Assembly: GCA_050485425.1 (NCBI GenBank) | Contig: JBJHBJ010000002.1 | Coordinates: forward strand, 62,001-126,000 | Length of the DNA: 64,000 nt | Reading direction: 5' to 3' | Origin: LSCE01 sp050485425 | Lineage (GTDB): Bacteria > Pseudomonadota > Gammaproteobacteria > Nitrococcales > Aquisalimonadaceae | Shown: positions 1 to 9,179 of the stretch, piece after piece | How positions within the stretch are numbered: the first letter of the stretch is position 1 | Layout: the number at the start of each line of letters is the position of its first letter | Notes under the pieces: generated by a model | What the model was told of the DNA's origin: nothing | Database searches by the model: none | What the model saw: only the letters and a program-made list of their open reading frames with translations | Position numbers and translations under genes: made by a program

Positions 1-833
1 ATATCCTTGACGAAATCCGCTTCGCCCACCGACACGCCGCCGGAGGTGATGATGGCGTCGGCAAAACTGGCTGCGTCCCGGAACGCGGTTTCCATCGCGT
101 CCGGGTCGTCCGGAACCACCCCCATGTCGGTGGCTTCCACGCCCAGGCGCTCCAGCACCGCATACAGCGTGTAGCGGTTGCTGTCATAGATCTGGCCCGC
201 CGCCAGGGGGGTTCCCGCCGATTGCAACTCGTCGCCGGTGGAGAAAAAAGCCACGCGCAAGCGCCGCATCACGGCAATTTCCACAAGCCCCAGCGAGCCC
301 AGCATGCCGAGTTCCGCCGGGCCGACGCGGGTGCCGGCGCGAAAGACAATCTGACCCGCCTTCAGGTCCTCGCCCGCACCGCGCACGTTCTGTCCCGGCT
401 GGTGGCCGGCCCCAATGCGTACCAGTTCGCCATCGCGTTCTACCTGCTCCTGCATGATCACCGTGTCCGTGCCGGCAGGCATCGGCGCGCCGGTCATGAT
501 GCGCACGCACTCTCCCGCGCCGACGGGGCCATTGAAGGGCTGGCCGGCCAGGGCCGTACCGACCATCGTCAGCATGCGCGCGCCTTCCGGCGGGAGGTCG
601 GAAGCCTTCAGCGCGTAACCGTCCATCGCCGCATTGTCGTGCGCGGGGACATTCACCGTCGACGGGATGTCCTCGGCGAGAATCCGCCCCAGTGCGCGCC
701 GCACGTTGAGCTTCTCCCGGCCCCGGATCGGCGTGATGTCCGACTGCAGCCGCTGCCACGCCGCGTCAACCGTCAGCGACGTTGGATCGGAATCATCCTG
801 GCAGGATGGATCGTAGGCAGGGGTGACGGCCAT
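1..833 (-). CDS. moeA: Molybdopterin molybdenumtransferase MoeA (3' end outside window)
   Basis: MoeA inserts molybdate into adenylylated molybdopterin to give active Mo cofactor in the cytoplasm. Read on the minus strand from the ATG at 833, the frame stays open to the window edge (about 277 residues of a usual 400 or so). It shows the substrate-binding signature VPAHDNAAMDGYAL near residue 65, RIMTGAPMPAGTDTVIMQEQ near residue 115, and the MogA-like domain with FFSTGDEL and ITSGGVSVGEADFVKD near the cut. The start lies 2 bases after the moaA stop, so the two genes form an operon. The C-terminal domain is not in the window. The family assignment is secure. Confidence 0.95.
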   Translation of the reverse strand, partial: MAVTPAYDPSCQDDSDPTSLTVDAAWQRLQSDITPIRGREKLNVRRALGRILAEDIPSTVNVPAHDNAAMDGYALKASDLPPEGARMLTMVGTALAGQPFNGPVGAGECVRIMTGAPMPAGTDTVIMQEQVERDGELVRIGAGHQPGQNVRGAGEDLKAGQIVFRAGTRVGPAELGMLGSLGLVEIAVMRRLRVAFFSTGDELQSAGTPLAAGQIYDSNRYTLYAVLERLGVEATDMGVVPDDPDAMETAFRDAASFADAIITSGGVSVGEADFVKD

Positions 834-835
834 GC

Positions 836-1846
836 TCAGCCTCCGGTGACACTCATGTGCCGGAAGATGACCGGCTTCGCCTCCAGGTTGAACTCGTGTC
901 CCTTGGGCTTGATCTCCATCGCCTTGATGATGGCCTGCTTCAGGCGGTCCATGTCACCGGGATGGCTGCGCAGCACCTGTTTCAGGCTCATGGAATGTTC
1001 CTGGCCAAGACAGAGCAGGAGCTGGCCCTCGGTGGTGACGCGCACCCGGTTACAGGAATCGCAGAAGTTGTGGCTGTGGGGCGAAATGAAACCCACCCGC
1101 GTCCGGCTGTCGGGAATGCGGAAGTATTTCGAGGGCCCGCCGGTGGACTCGGTCGTGGACACCAGTTCGTGACGGGTGCTGATCAGTTCCCGCACCGCAT
1201 CGCTGGACATATACACTTCCGCGCGGTCATGGTCGTCGATGACGCCCAGCGGCATTTCCTCGATGAAGCTGATATCCATGCCGCGATCGAGCACGAACTG
1301 GACGAGATCCAGGATCTCGTCGTCGTTACGATTGCGCATGGCTACCGTATTGATCTTGATGCGCTCGAAGCCCGCGGTCCGGGCTGCGTCGATACCGCGG
1401 AGCACCTTGTTCAGGTCGCCGACCCGGGTGATACGCCGGAAACGGTCGGGGTCCAGGCTGTCCAGGCTGATGTTGATGCGTCGAACGCCGGCGTCACGCA
1501 GTGGACCGGCAAGCCGGTCGAGCTGCGAGCCGTTGGTGGTGAGCGTGAGTTCTTCCAGCCCCGGCAAGCGGCCCAGTTGCCGGAACAGCCAGATGACATT
1601 GTTGCGCACCAGTGGTTCGCCGCCGGTAATGCGGAGCTTACGAACCCCCAGCTCCGTGAACGCTTTACCGAGTGTGGCCATTTCCTCCAGCGTCAGCACC
1701 TGCGCCCGGGGCAGAAATGTCATGTCCTCGCTCATGCAATAGACACAGCGGAAATCGCAACGATCGGTCACGGACATGCGCACGTACGTGACATGCCGGC
1801 CGAAGCGATCTATCAGCTTGGTGGGCATTTCGGTGGCTTCGCTCAT
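836..1846 (-). CDS. moaA: GTP 3',8-cyclase MoaA
   Basis: MoaA is the radical-SAM enzyme that, with MoaC, converts GTP to cyclic pyranopterin monophosphate, the first step of molybdenum cofactor synthesis. The 336-residue product has the N-terminal radical-SAM cluster motif CDFRCVYC, the ITGGEPLVR segment, a C-terminal second Fe-S site (FCDSCNR plus a later Cys in LLLCLG) and the C-terminal Gly-Gly that MoaA needs. A longer open frame runs upstream to 2035, but the ATG at 1846 is chosen because it has an agagaggagc ribosome site and gives the normal family N-terminus. It is followed after 2 bases by moeA and is divergent from the formate dehydrogenase genes that need the cofactor. Confidence 0.96.
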   Translation of the reverse strand: MSEATEMPTKLIDRFGRHVTYVRMSVTDRCDFRCVYCMSEDMTFLPRAQVLTLEEMATLGKAFTELGVRKLRITGGEPLVRNNVIWLFRQLGRLPGLEELTLTTNGSQLDRLAGPLRDAGVRRINISLDSLDPDRFRRITRVGDLNKVLRGIDAARTAGFERIKINTVAMRNRNDDEILDLVQFVLDRGMDISFIEEMPLGVIDDHDRAEVYMSSDAVRELISTRHELVSTTESTGGPSKYFRIPDSRTRVGFISPHSHNFCDSCNRVRVTTEGQLLLCLGQEHSMSLKQVLRSHPGDMDRLKQAIIKAMEIKPKGHEFNLEAKPVIFRHMSVTGG

Positions 1847-2276
1847 CGAGCTCCTCTCTGCTCTGCTGCTCTCGTGGGGCGTCCGATTTCTGAACCGGCG
1901 AGCATATAGGTCTGTTCCGTTATTCTGCCAGCGCTCTTCCGAATCACAATACAAGTATCGTGCCTCTGTGCCCAGATATCCTCGTCGTTCCGGATTTCCC
2001 TGAAATACCGCGCGGTCATGGTGTGGCACGGCCACGGTCGGTTCGTGCCACGAGACTCCATGCCGGCCGTCACGGCCGCGTCCTTACGGTACCGGTTCAG
2101 CGCCCGGGTGTTTTTCCCGAAGCGCCGTGTTGCAGGAGCCGCGGAGATTCTGCGTTGCAGCATGGTGCATTTTGTCTGTGTGTGGGGACGGGTGCGACCT
2201 TTTTACCCTGCAAGATGTTGCTTGATGACGTCATCCGTGTGGTAAATACTGAATCTAAGGCGCACGCCGGGTTGGT
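1847..2276. promoter_or_regulatory. Divergent intergenic region between moaA and the formate dehydrogenase genes
   Basis: This 430-base region separates moaA (leftward) from the DUF3305 gene (rightward) and must hold promoters for both. I see no credible gene in it. It contains a perfect 12-base palindrome listed separately. I looked for a molybdenum-cofactor riboswitch in the moaA leader and could not recognise one by eye. Confidence 0.5.
2224..2235. promoter_or_regulatory. Palindrome gatgacgtcatc, candidate operator
   Basis: A perfect 12-base palindrome lies about 42 bases upstream of the start of the first formate dehydrogenase-locus gene. Position and symmetry suit a dimeric regulator site, but I cannot name the regulator. 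Confidence 0.3.
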
Positions 2277-2897
2277 ATGGGATTTGCTGCTGATTTGCAC
2301 ACGTTTCAATCTGCTCAAGAGGCGCATTTGGACTCGGACAAACTGCACAATGGTTCCTCTGAGGCCTGGGCCGACGATACCGAGCTGCCGCTGGCGGTGA
2401 TGGTGGGTTCGCCCGGCGGGGAGCAGGCCGCTGATCCGATGGCCTGGGAGATCACCGGAATCGTGGTTGGCGAACAGTTCGCAGCAACCGAGCGTTCCTG
2501 TGTGCAAGTGCGCTCCGGGCCGGGTGGCGACCTGTTTCTATGGCGTGGCTTTTCGTTGCGGTTACGGGTCGGCCAGGCGGCGGATTACGCACTGAACCTC
2601 GGGTCCGATCGTCCCGAGGTGTTTGTGGTTGCGCGCTTCGACCGGTCGAAAGGTCTGATGCCGCTGCAGGTCACGGTCAGCCTGGACGAGGCGCAGAACC
2701 TGGATTCAACCGAGCTACGTCCCGCCGACGAAATGGTGTTGGGGAGCCCGATGCCGGCCGAGGTGGGGTTGTGGCTTGAGGCATTCGTCAATACTCATTA
2801 CCAGCCGCGACGCCGCAAGGGCAAGGGGCGCGGTAAGCAACGCAGCAAGGCCCTGTACGATGCGGAGGTCGGTGACTGGGCTGGAGACGAGTCATGA
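2277..2897 (+). CDS. DUF3305 family protein of the formate dehydrogenase locus
   Basis: This 206-residue protein has no known biochemical role. The segment LPLAVMVGSPGGEQ followed by WEITGIVVGE matches the start of DUF3305 proteins, which are repeatedly found next to exported formate dehydrogenase genes. The first 35 or so residues look like a non-conserved extension. The C-terminus is strongly basic (QPRRRKGKGRGKQRSK). The ribosome site before 2277 is weak and no better internal start was seen, so the true N-terminus may be shorter. It overlaps the next gene by 4 bases (atga), which indicates translational coupling. A role in assembly or maturation of the dehydrogenase is inferred only from the neighbourhood. 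Confidence 0.75.
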   Translation: MGFAADLHTFQSAQEAHLDSDKLHNGSSEAWADDTELPLAVMVGSPGGEQAADPMAWEITGIVVGEQFAATERSCVQVRSGPGGDLFLWRGFSLRLRVGQAADYALNLGSDRPEVFVVARFDRSKGLMPLQVTVSLDEAQNLDSTELRPADEMVLGSPMPAEVGLWLEAFVNTHYQPRRRKGKGRGKQRSKALYDAEVGDWAGDES

Positions 2898-3532
2898 GTG
2901 AGCGGAAGCAGGTGATGCATCCGTGGGAGCTGCCGGTGGAAGAGGAGCCCGTCGAGGAAGCCTCTTTCCTGAGCCGCTGGTCCCGGCGCAAGGCCGGCCT
3001 TGCGCCGGAGTCCAGCGAACAGGCGCAGGTGCCTGCGGACACGGCGGCGGAGTCGGAGCAGGGCGCGCCGGAAGAAAAGATCGACCCGCGGACCGGCAAG
3101 CCTATGTCCGAGTTGACCGACGAGGACATGCCGGACCCGGAAACGCTGGACGAGAACTCCGACGTCAGCGCTTTCATGGCCAAGAATGTATCGCCGGCGC
3201 TGCGCATGAAGGCACTGTCCAGGATCTTCCACAGCGCCAAGTACAACAAGATGTGTCTATGTGCCGAATATGCCGAGGACTACACTAATTTTACGCCCAT
3301 GGGCGACATCATTCCGCACGACATGAAGCAGGCCATCGTGCGTGAAGCCAACAAGCTTCGGGAACGTCTCTCCGGGAAAGGACTGGAGATTTCGCCCGAG
3401 GAAGCCGAGGCCCGGATTGCCGCAGAGGCGCGGGGGGAAAAGCTGCCTGATATCGAGACGCTGTCGGAACGGGAGATCCGGCGCGAAACCGAGGCGGCGG
3501 AGCAGGAGAAGCCCGGGCGCCTGCACAGCTAG
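2894..3532 (+). CDS. DUF3306 family protein of the formate dehydrogenase locus
   Basis: This 212-residue cytosolic-looking protein has no proven function. It carries the DUF3306 features FLSRWSRRKAGLA near residue 25, a central acidic stretch ending in ALRMKALSRIF, and the conserved DYTNFTPMGDIIPHDMKQAI near residue 135. The C-terminal quarter is charged and probably helical or disordered. DUF3305 and DUF3306 normally occur as a pair upstream of formate dehydrogenase structural genes, as here. A maturation or assembly role is an inference from that linkage. Confidence 0.8.
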   Translation: MSERKQVMHPWELPVEEEPVEEASFLSRWSRRKAGLAPESSEQAQVPADTAAESEQGAPEEKIDPRTGKPMSELTDEDMPDPETLDENSDVSAFMAKNVSPALRMKALSRIFHSAKYNKMCLCAEYAEDYTNFTPMGDIIPHDMKQAIVREANKLRERLSGKGLEISPEEAEARIAAEARGEKLPDIETLSEREIRRETEAAEQEKPGRLHS

Positions 3533-3560
3533 CTTTGCTACTTGACAATAACGAGATGCA

Positions 3561-3586
3561 GGACCCGAAGACACACTCTCGGGTCC
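3561..3586 (+). other. 8-bp hairpin in the leader of the ferredoxin-like gene
   Basis: ggacccga pairs perfectly with tcgggtcc across a 10-base loop, 16 bases before the ATG at 3603. No U tract follows, so it is not a standard terminator. It could influence translation or RNA processing between DUF3306 and the Fe-S gene. Confidence 0.4.
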
Positions 3587-3602
3587 CGGATACAGAGGTA
3601 CT

Positions 3603-5321
3603 ATGACAGAGTCTGCCGTGCCGTACGCAGAACTGAGCCTGAAGAGTGCCGGGGTGAACGGTGCTGCCCGAGAAGCAGCGCTGGAGGCGGCCCTCGCCGT
3701 TCCCGTGGAGCCGACATCCCTGCTGGGCTATCGATCGGCCGGTTTCCTGCTGGTGGTCGGGCCGGAGCGGGCGGCGCTGGAGGCCGCTGCGAGGCTGAAG
3801 GGCGCACTGCGTGTAACCGTTGTTGCCACAGCGGAAGACAGTTCCCTGGACGACGAACTGAAGAGCGTGCGCGCCGATGACCGGGTTGTTTTCCTGCGCG
3901 GCCGTCTCGCCGCGCTGGATGGCCATCTCGGCCGTTATACGGCGCGCCTGGAAACGCCGCAGGGCGAGCCGTTGAACCTCTCCGAGTTGAATGACTCGGA
4001 TCACCCCTATTTTGATCTGGTGCTTGACCTTCAGTCCGAGCCGCAGATTGCCGCCCAGGTGCCGCCGTTCGGCTACTATCCGGCAGGCAGCAGCGCGGAA
4101 CGCCTGGCGCGTGCGCTGGATGAAATCCCGGAGATGACCGGGGAGTTCGAGAAGCCCAAGTTCTTCAATTACAACCCGGATATCTGTGCCCACGGCGACA
4201 GCGGCCTTACCGGTTGCACGCGCTGCATCGATAACTGTCCCACCGGCGCGATTGCCTCCATCGGGGAGATGATCGAGGTCGATCCCTACCTCTGCCAGGG
4301 CGGGGGCAGTTGCGCGGCCGGTTGCCCGACCGGTGCGCTGATCTATGCTTATCCCGGCCCCAAGGACCAGCTCGCGCGGCTTCGCAGCATGCTCGCTGCG
4401 TATCGGGATGCCGGTGGCCAGTCTCCCGTACTGCTATTCCATGACGAAGAAGCAGGTCTCGAGCGGCTCGCTGCCAGTGCCGGCAGTCTTCCCGAGCATG
4501 TGCTGCCGGTGGGGGTTGCCGAGGTTGGAGCAGTGGGCATGGACGTCTGGCTGACAGCCCTGGCCTACGGCGCCAGCGAAGTGCTGCTGCTGGATACCAC
4601 CGACGTTCCGGCCTCGGTGCGCCGCGAGTTGCAGGATCAGCTTGCCTATACCGCGCCGCTGCTGGAAGCCATGGGATACGCCGCACGACGTATACGATTG
4701 CTGGCGGCATCCGTGGACCTGGTAGAGGAGGTCGCCGGTTCGCCCGAGGCGCCGGTTGCGCCTGCGGCCTTCGACACCTTCAACGAGAAGCGCGGCACGC
4801 TGCGTCTGGCGCTGGACCACCTCTACGAACAGGCCGCCGAACGTCCGGTGGTGGCTGCATTGCCCGCGGGCGCCCCGTTCGGCCAGGTGCTGGTGGATGA
4901 GCAGGCCTGCACGCTTTGCATGGCCTGCCCGCAGGTCTGTCCGACCCGGGCCCTCAGTGATGCCGGCGACAAACCGCAGCTCAACTTCACGGAAGACCTT
5001 TGCGTGCAGTGCGGCTTGTGCAGCACGGCCTGTCCGGAGAATGCCATCACGCTGGAATCCCGGTTCCTGTTCGACTGGGAGCAGCGCCGCCGCCCACGTG
5101 TGCTGAATGAAGAAGAACCATTCTGCTGCATCAGCTGTGGCAAGCCCTTCGCCACCGGCAGCGTCATCCGTCGCATGACCGAGAAGCTGGAAGGACACCA
5201 TATGTTCCAGTCGGAAGCCGCTGTCCGTCGCCTGAAGATGTGCGGTGACTGCCGGGTGACGGATATGTTCGCGGAAGACCTGGAAGGTGCTTCCAAGCCG
5301 CGCTGGTTTGGGCCGCAGTGA
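3603..5321 (+). CDS. Multi-cluster 4Fe-4S ferredoxin-like protein of the formate dehydrogenase locus
   Basis: This 572-residue protein is probably a cytoplasmic electron carrier or assembly protein for the formate dehydrogenase. Cysteine motifs form three groups: CTRCIDNCP plus CQGGGSCAAGCP (residues 205-241), CTLCMACPQVCP plus CVQCGLCSTACP (about 435-480), and a C-terminal zinc-like CCISCGK...CGDC group. The middle part (about 245-400) resembles a domain found between ferredoxin modules in the same position of related loci. No signal peptide or membrane segment is seen. The next gene begins just after its stop. The exact physiological partner is not established by the sequence. Confidence 0.85.
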   Translation: MTESAVPYAELSLKSAGVNGAAREAALEAALAVPVEPTSLLGYRSAGFLLVVGPERAALEAAARLKGALRVTVVATAEDSSLDDELKSVRADDRVVFLRGRLAALDGHLGRYTARLETPQGEPLNLSELNDSDHPYFDLVLDLQSEPQIAAQVPPFGYYPAGSSAERLARALDEIPEMTGEFEKPKFFNYNPDICAHGDSGLTGCTRCIDNCPTGAIASIGEMIEVDPYLCQGGGSCAAGCPTGALIYAYPGPKDQLARLRSMLAAYRDAGGQSPVLLFHDEEAGLERLAASAGSLPEHVLPVGVAEVGAVGMDVWLTALAYGASEVLLLDTTDVPASVRRELQDQLAYTAPLLEAMGYAARRIRLLAASVDLVEEVAGSPEAPVAPAAFDTFNEKRGTLRLALDHLYEQAAERPVVAALPAGAPFGQVLVDEQACTLCMACPQVCPTRALSDAGDKPQLNFTEDLCVQCGLCSTACPENAITLESRFLFDWEQRRRPRVLNEEEPFCCISCGKPFATGSVIRRMTEKLEGHHMFQSEAAVRRLKMCGDCRVTDMFAEDLEGASKPRWFGPQ

Positions 5322-5332
5322 GAGGTGATTCG

Positions 5333-5950
5333 ATGAGTGTTCGCGATACGGCCTCCCCTGCAGCAAACGTCCACGCGGATGACATGCTGCGTGCCGGCAC
5401 CTGGACCATGCTGGGCCGGTTGCTCGCAGCGGCTCCGGACGCGGATCTGTTGCAACGGCTGCGTGCTGTCGATGCGGAAAATGTTGAACCGCAAGACGCA
5501 CTTGCGCTGGCTTGGTCTAAGCTTAGGGAAGCGGCCGACAGGTCGCAGCGCGAGGCTTTGGACATGGAGTACCAGGACGTCTTCATCGGTGTCGGCAGTG
5601 GTGAAGTAACGCCCTATGCCTCCTGGTATCTGACCGGGTCGTTGATGGATCGTCCGCTGGTGGAGCTTCGCAAGGATCTCAGGGCCCTGGGCGTGGAGCG
5701 CCAGGCAGGCGTCAGCGACCCCGAGGATCATGCCGCTGCCGTCTGTGACGTGATGGCGCTGGCGATCACGGATGAGGACGTGGATTTCGACTGGCAGCGG
5801 GAGCTATTCCTGCGCCATGTGGACCAGTGGATGGGTCGGTTTTTCGCGGACCTCCGGGCAGCGCCTTCCGCCGATTTCTACAAGACGGTGGGTTTGTTCG
5901 GAGAAGAGTTTGTTCGGTTGGAGCAACGTTACTTCGCGATGTCGGTGTGA
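5333..5950 (+). CDS. TorD/DmsD-family molybdoenzyme chaperone
   Basis: This 205-residue, mostly helical protein fits the TorD family, cytoplasmic chaperones that bind the TAT signal of a molybdoenzyme and hold it until cofactor insertion. Typical features are LDMEYQDVFIGVGSGEVTPY with YASWYLTGSLMDRPL near residues 80-110, and HVDQWMGRFFADL near residue 163. A GTG 15 bases upstream is in frame, but the ATG at 5333 has the agaggtg ribosome site and is preferred. It sits between the Fe-S protein and the exported catalytic subunit, so its client is very probably the formate dehydrogenase alpha subunit. Confidence 0.88.
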   Translation: MSVRDTASPAANVHADDMLRAGTWTMLGRLLAAAPDADLLQRLRAVDAENVEPQDALALAWSKLREAADRSQREALDMEYQDVFIGVGSGEVTPYASWYLTGSLMDRPLVELRKDLRALGVERQAGVSDPEDHAAAVCDVMALAITDEDVDFDWQRELFLRHVDQWMGRFFADLRAAPSADFYKTVGLFGEEFVRLEQRYFAMSV

Positions 5951-6014
5951 GACGGCATCGCGATCATTTCGGTGAGGACGTGTGCTTCTGGTTGAAGGTG
6001 AGGAGGAGCCAGTG

Positions 6015-6227
6015 ATGAGTAGGCAAGAAGATTCGGGTCTCAAGTCCCGGCGTAAGTTCTTGAAGACCATGGCCGCCACGGGCGGTGCTGTGGCCGTATC
6101 GGCCGGCATGGGCCAGGCCCTGGCCGCGACGGACCCGGAGCCGGAGGCTCTCCAGGCCGAGAAGTCGGACACGGGCTATCACGAAACCCAGCATATCCGG
6201 GACTACTACGCCAGGGCGGAAATCTAG
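6015..6227 (+). CDS. Short TAT-signal protein of formate dehydrogenase loci
   Basis: This 70-residue protein consists mainly of a twin-arginine export signal: SRRKFLKTMAATGGAVAVSA ending near QALA, followed by a short acidic tail (ending IRDYYARAEI). Small proteins of exactly this design occur beside exported formate dehydrogenases (the 'formate dehydrogenase region TAT target' type). An aggaggag ribosome site lies directly upstream of the ATG at 6015. It could be exported as a third small subunit or act as an export helper; the sequence does not decide between them. Confidence 0.85.
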   Translation: MSRQEDSGLKSRRKFLKTMAATGGAVAVSAGMGQALAATDPEPEALQAEKSDTGYHETQHIRDYYARAEI

Positions 6228-6275
6228 AGCCGTTGCCGGCTCCGGTTTCCTGCCATCGGTGAAGGAGAGAATGTC

Positions 6276-9158
6276 ATGAAGTTGATCAAGAAGAGTGGTG
6301 CGGCAACCGCCTCCTCCTCAGTCCCCGGGCTGCTGGGCAAGGCGATTGGCCGACGGACCTTCCTGCAGGGCTCCGGCCTTGCCATCGGGGGCGCTGCCGT
6401 TGCCGGCATGGTGCCCGGCACGATGGTCAAGAAGGCCAAGGCGGCCCGCCGCATTGACCCCGACGCCGAGATTCGCCAGGTGAAGACGGTCTGCGGTCAC
6501 TGTTCCGTGGGTTGCAGCACGATTGCCGAGGTGCAGAATGGCGTCTGGATCGGTCAGGAACCGGCCTTCGACAGCCCGATCAACCTCGGCGCCCACTGCG
6601 CAAAGGGAGCGGCGTTGCGTAACCATGGCCACAGTGCCCGTCGGGTCAAGTACCCGATGAAAATGGTCAACGGCCGCTGGCAGCGGATGAGCTGGGAGGA
6701 TGCGATCAACGAGATCGGCGACAAGCTGCTCGCCATTCGCGAGGAGTCCGGTCCCGACGCGCTGTGGTTCGCCGGCTCGTCCAAGGCCAACAACGAAGGC
6801 GCCTATCTGCAACGCAAGTTCGCCGCCTTCTGGGGCTCCAACAACTGCGACCACCAGGCGCGCATCTGCCACTCCACCACGGTGGCGGGCGTGGCCAATA
6901 CCTGGGGTTACGGTGCCCAGACCAATTCCTACAATGACATCAACAACTCGAAATGCATTGTCATGTGCGGCTCCAACGCCGCCGAGGCGCACCCCGTTGC
7001 CATGCAGATGATCCTGCGGAGCAAGGAAGGCGGCGCCAAGTTGATCGTCATGGATCCACGCTTCACCCGCACCGCTGCCCATTCAGACATCTACGTCCGC
7101 TTCCGTTCCGGTACGGACGTATCGCTGATCTGGGGCATACTCTGGCACGTCTTCGAGAACGAGTGGGAAGACAAGGAGTACATCCGCCAGCGGGTGTTCG
7201 GCATGGACCGCGTGCGCGAGGAAGTGGCGAAGTGGACGCCGGACAAGGTCGAGCGTGTCACCGGCGTGGGTGAGGAAGCGCTGTACGAAGTGGCGAAGAC
7301 CATGGCCGAGAACCGGCCCGGAACCTTCGTCTGGTGCATGGGTGGTACCCAGCACACCATCGGCAGCAACTACGTGCGGGCCTACAACTGCCTGCAGCTG
7401 GCCCTGGGTAACATCGGCGTGGATGGCGGAGGTGCCAATATCTTCCGCGGCCACGACAACGTCCAGGGCGCCACTGACGTCGGCCCGAACCCGGACAACC
7501 TCCCGGGCTACTATCCCATCTCCGAAGCCGGCTGGCAGCACTGGTGCCGGGTCTGGGATGTGGACTACCAGTGGCTGAGGGCCCGGTTCGACGACAACGA
7601 GTACGACGATGGTCGTGGCGGCACGATCAGGCCGATGAATACCGGCGGTATCACCGTTTCACGCTGGATCGACGGTGTTCTGGAGAAGAAGGAGAACATC
7701 TCGCAGTCGGATAACATCCGCGCTGCCATGTTCTGGGGGCACGCTCCCAACTCCCAGACCCGCGGGCCGGAAATGAAACGGGCCTTCGAGATGCTGGACC
7801 TTCTCGTGGTCATCGACCCGTATCCGACGGTCTCGGCGGTATTGCATGACCGCAAGGAGAACACCTACCTGCTGCCGGCCGCCACGCAGTTCGAGCAGGC
7901 CGGCTCGGTCACTGCATCCAACCGCTCCATCCAATGGCGCGAGCAGGTTATCGAGCCGCTGTATGAGCACAAGGCGGATTCGGAGATCGCCTACCTGCTG
8001 GCGCGGAAGCTCGGTTTCGCCGATGAGATGTTCAAGAACTACGAGTTCGTCGGTGACATGCCCACGCCGGAGAGCGTGCTGCGGGAGATCAACCGCGGTA
8101 CCTGGTCGATCGGCTACACCGGCCAGAGCCCGGAACGCCTGAAGGAGCACATGGCCAACCAGCGTCATTTCGACGTGGTCAGCCTGAAGGCCGAGGGTGG
8201 TCCGCTGGATGGCGAGACCTACTGCCTGCCGTGGCCCTGTTATGGCACGCCGGAACTCAAGCACCCCGGCACCCACGTCCTCTACAACACCAGCCGTCAT
8301 GTGATGGAAGGCGGCGGTAACTTCCGTGCCAACTTCGGGACGGAATACGAGGGCGAGAACCTGCTTGCCGAGGGCTCCTGGTCCAAGGGTGCGGAGATCC
8401 AGGGCGGCTATCCGCAGTTCGACTCCGAGCTGTTGAAGCAGCTTGGCTGGTGGGACGAGCTGACCGCCGAGGAGAAGCGCATGGCCGAAGGCCGGTCGTG
8501 GACGACCGACCTCTCCGGCGGGATCCAGCGGGTTGTCATGAAGCATGGCTGCCACCCGTTCGGTAACGCCAAGGCCCGTGCCTACGTCTGGAACTTCCCG
8601 GATGGCGTGCCGATTCACCGTGAGCCGCTGTACACCCCGCGGTACGACCTGGTGGAGGACTTCCCCACCTACGAGGACCGCAAGGTGTTCTACCGGCTGC
8701 CGACACGCTGGAAGTCCGTGCAGGCGCGCGACTACAGCCGCGAGTTCCCGCTGATTCATACCTCCGGTCGTCTGGTGGAGTATGAAGGGGGCGGTGAGGA
8801 GACGCGTTCCAACCCCTGGCTGGCGGAGCTGAAGCAGGACATGTTCGTCGAGATCAACCCTGCCGATGCCAATAACGCCGGGGTGCGGGACGGCCAGATG
8901 GTCTGGCTGGAAGGTCCGGAAGGCGGCCGTATCCGCATCAAGGCGTTGGTCACCAACCGGGTGGGTCGTGGCACGGTATTCACGCCGTTCCACTTCGGCG
9001 GCCATTTCCAGGGTCAGGACCTGCTCAGCAAGTATCCTGACGGCTCCGCACCGTACGTGCGCGGTGAGTCAACCAACACCGCCACCACCTACGGTTACGA
9101 TGCAGTCACGATGATGCAGGAAACCAAGACCACGCTGTGTCGTGTGGTGCCCGCATAA
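6276..9158 (+). CDS. fdhA: Formate dehydrogenase catalytic (alpha) subunit, Mo/W-bis-MGD type, Cys variant
   Basis: This 960-residue enzyme oxidises formate to CO2. It begins with a TAT signal (GRRTFLQGSG, residues 25-34), so the folded holoenzyme should be exported to the periplasmic face. A 4Fe-4S site follows (Cys73, Cys76, Cys80, Cys108). ARICHSTTVAG places Cys198 and His199 at the metal-binding and proton-transfer positions, so this is the cysteine, not the selenocysteine, form. The C-terminal domain binds the pterin dinucleotide (INPADANNAGVRDGQMVWLE, then TPFHFGGHFQG). gaaggaga before the ATG at 6276 serves as ribosome site. The Fe-S and cytochrome b subunits follow, giving an FdoGHI-like membrane complex. 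Confidence 0.97.
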   Translation: MKLIKKSGAATASSSVPGLLGKAIGRRTFLQGSGLAIGGAAVAGMVPGTMVKKAKAARRIDPDAEIRQVKTVCGHCSVGCSTIAEVQNGVWIGQEPAFDSPINLGAHCAKGAALRNHGHSARRVKYPMKMVNGRWQRMSWEDAINEIGDKLLAIREESGPDALWFAGSSKANNEGAYLQRKFAAFWGSNNCDHQARICHSTTVAGVANTWGYGAQTNSYNDINNSKCIVMCGSNAAEAHPVAMQMILRSKEGGAKLIVMDPRFTRTAAHSDIYVRFRSGTDVSLIWGILWHVFENEWEDKEYIRQRVFGMDRVREEVAKWTPDKVERVTGVGEEALYEVAKTMAENRPGTFVWCMGGTQHTIGSNYVRAYNCLQLALGNIGVDGGGANIFRGHDNVQGATDVGPNPDNLPGYYPISEAGWQHWCRVWDVDYQWLRARFDDNEYDDGRGGTIRPMNTGGITVSRWIDGVLEKKENISQSDNIRAAMFWGHAPNSQTRGPEMKRAFEMLDLLVVIDPYPTVSAVLHDRKENTYLLPAATQFEQAGSVTASNRSIQWREQVIEPLYEHKADSEIAYLLARKLGFADEMFKNYEFVGDMPTPESVLREINRGTWSIGYTGQSPERLKEHMANQRHFDVVSLKAEGGPLDGETYCLPWPCYGTPELKHPGTHVLYNTSRHVMEGGGNFRANFGTEYEGENLLAEGSWSKGAEIQGGYPQFDSELLKQLGWWDELTAEEKRMAEGRSWTTDLSGGIQRVVMKHGCHPFGNAKARAYVWNFPDGVPIHREPLYTPRYDLVEDFPTYEDRKVFYRLPTRWKSVQARDYSREFPLIHTSGRLVEYEGGGEETRSNPWLAELKQDMFVEINPADANNAGVRDGQMVWLEGPEGGRIRIKALVTNRVGRGTVFTPFHFGGHFQGQDLLSKYPDGSAPYVRGESTNTATTYGYDAVTMMQETKTTLCRVVPA

Positions 9159-9179
9159 AACGGATAGAGGAGAGCCACC

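Noticed and set aside
1847..2276. Molybdenum cofactor riboswitch in the moaA leader
   Set aside because: I could not recognise the conserved Moco motif segments by eye; a covariance-model search would settle it.
3542..3547. ttgaca as a -35 promoter box before the Fe-S gene
   Set aside because: No reasonable -10 hexamer is found at 16-18 bases, and the gene lies inside a tightly packed operon.
6840..6900. Selenocysteine codon in the formate dehydrogenase alpha subunit
   Set aside because: The active-site codon is tgc (Cys198) and the frame has no internal tga.
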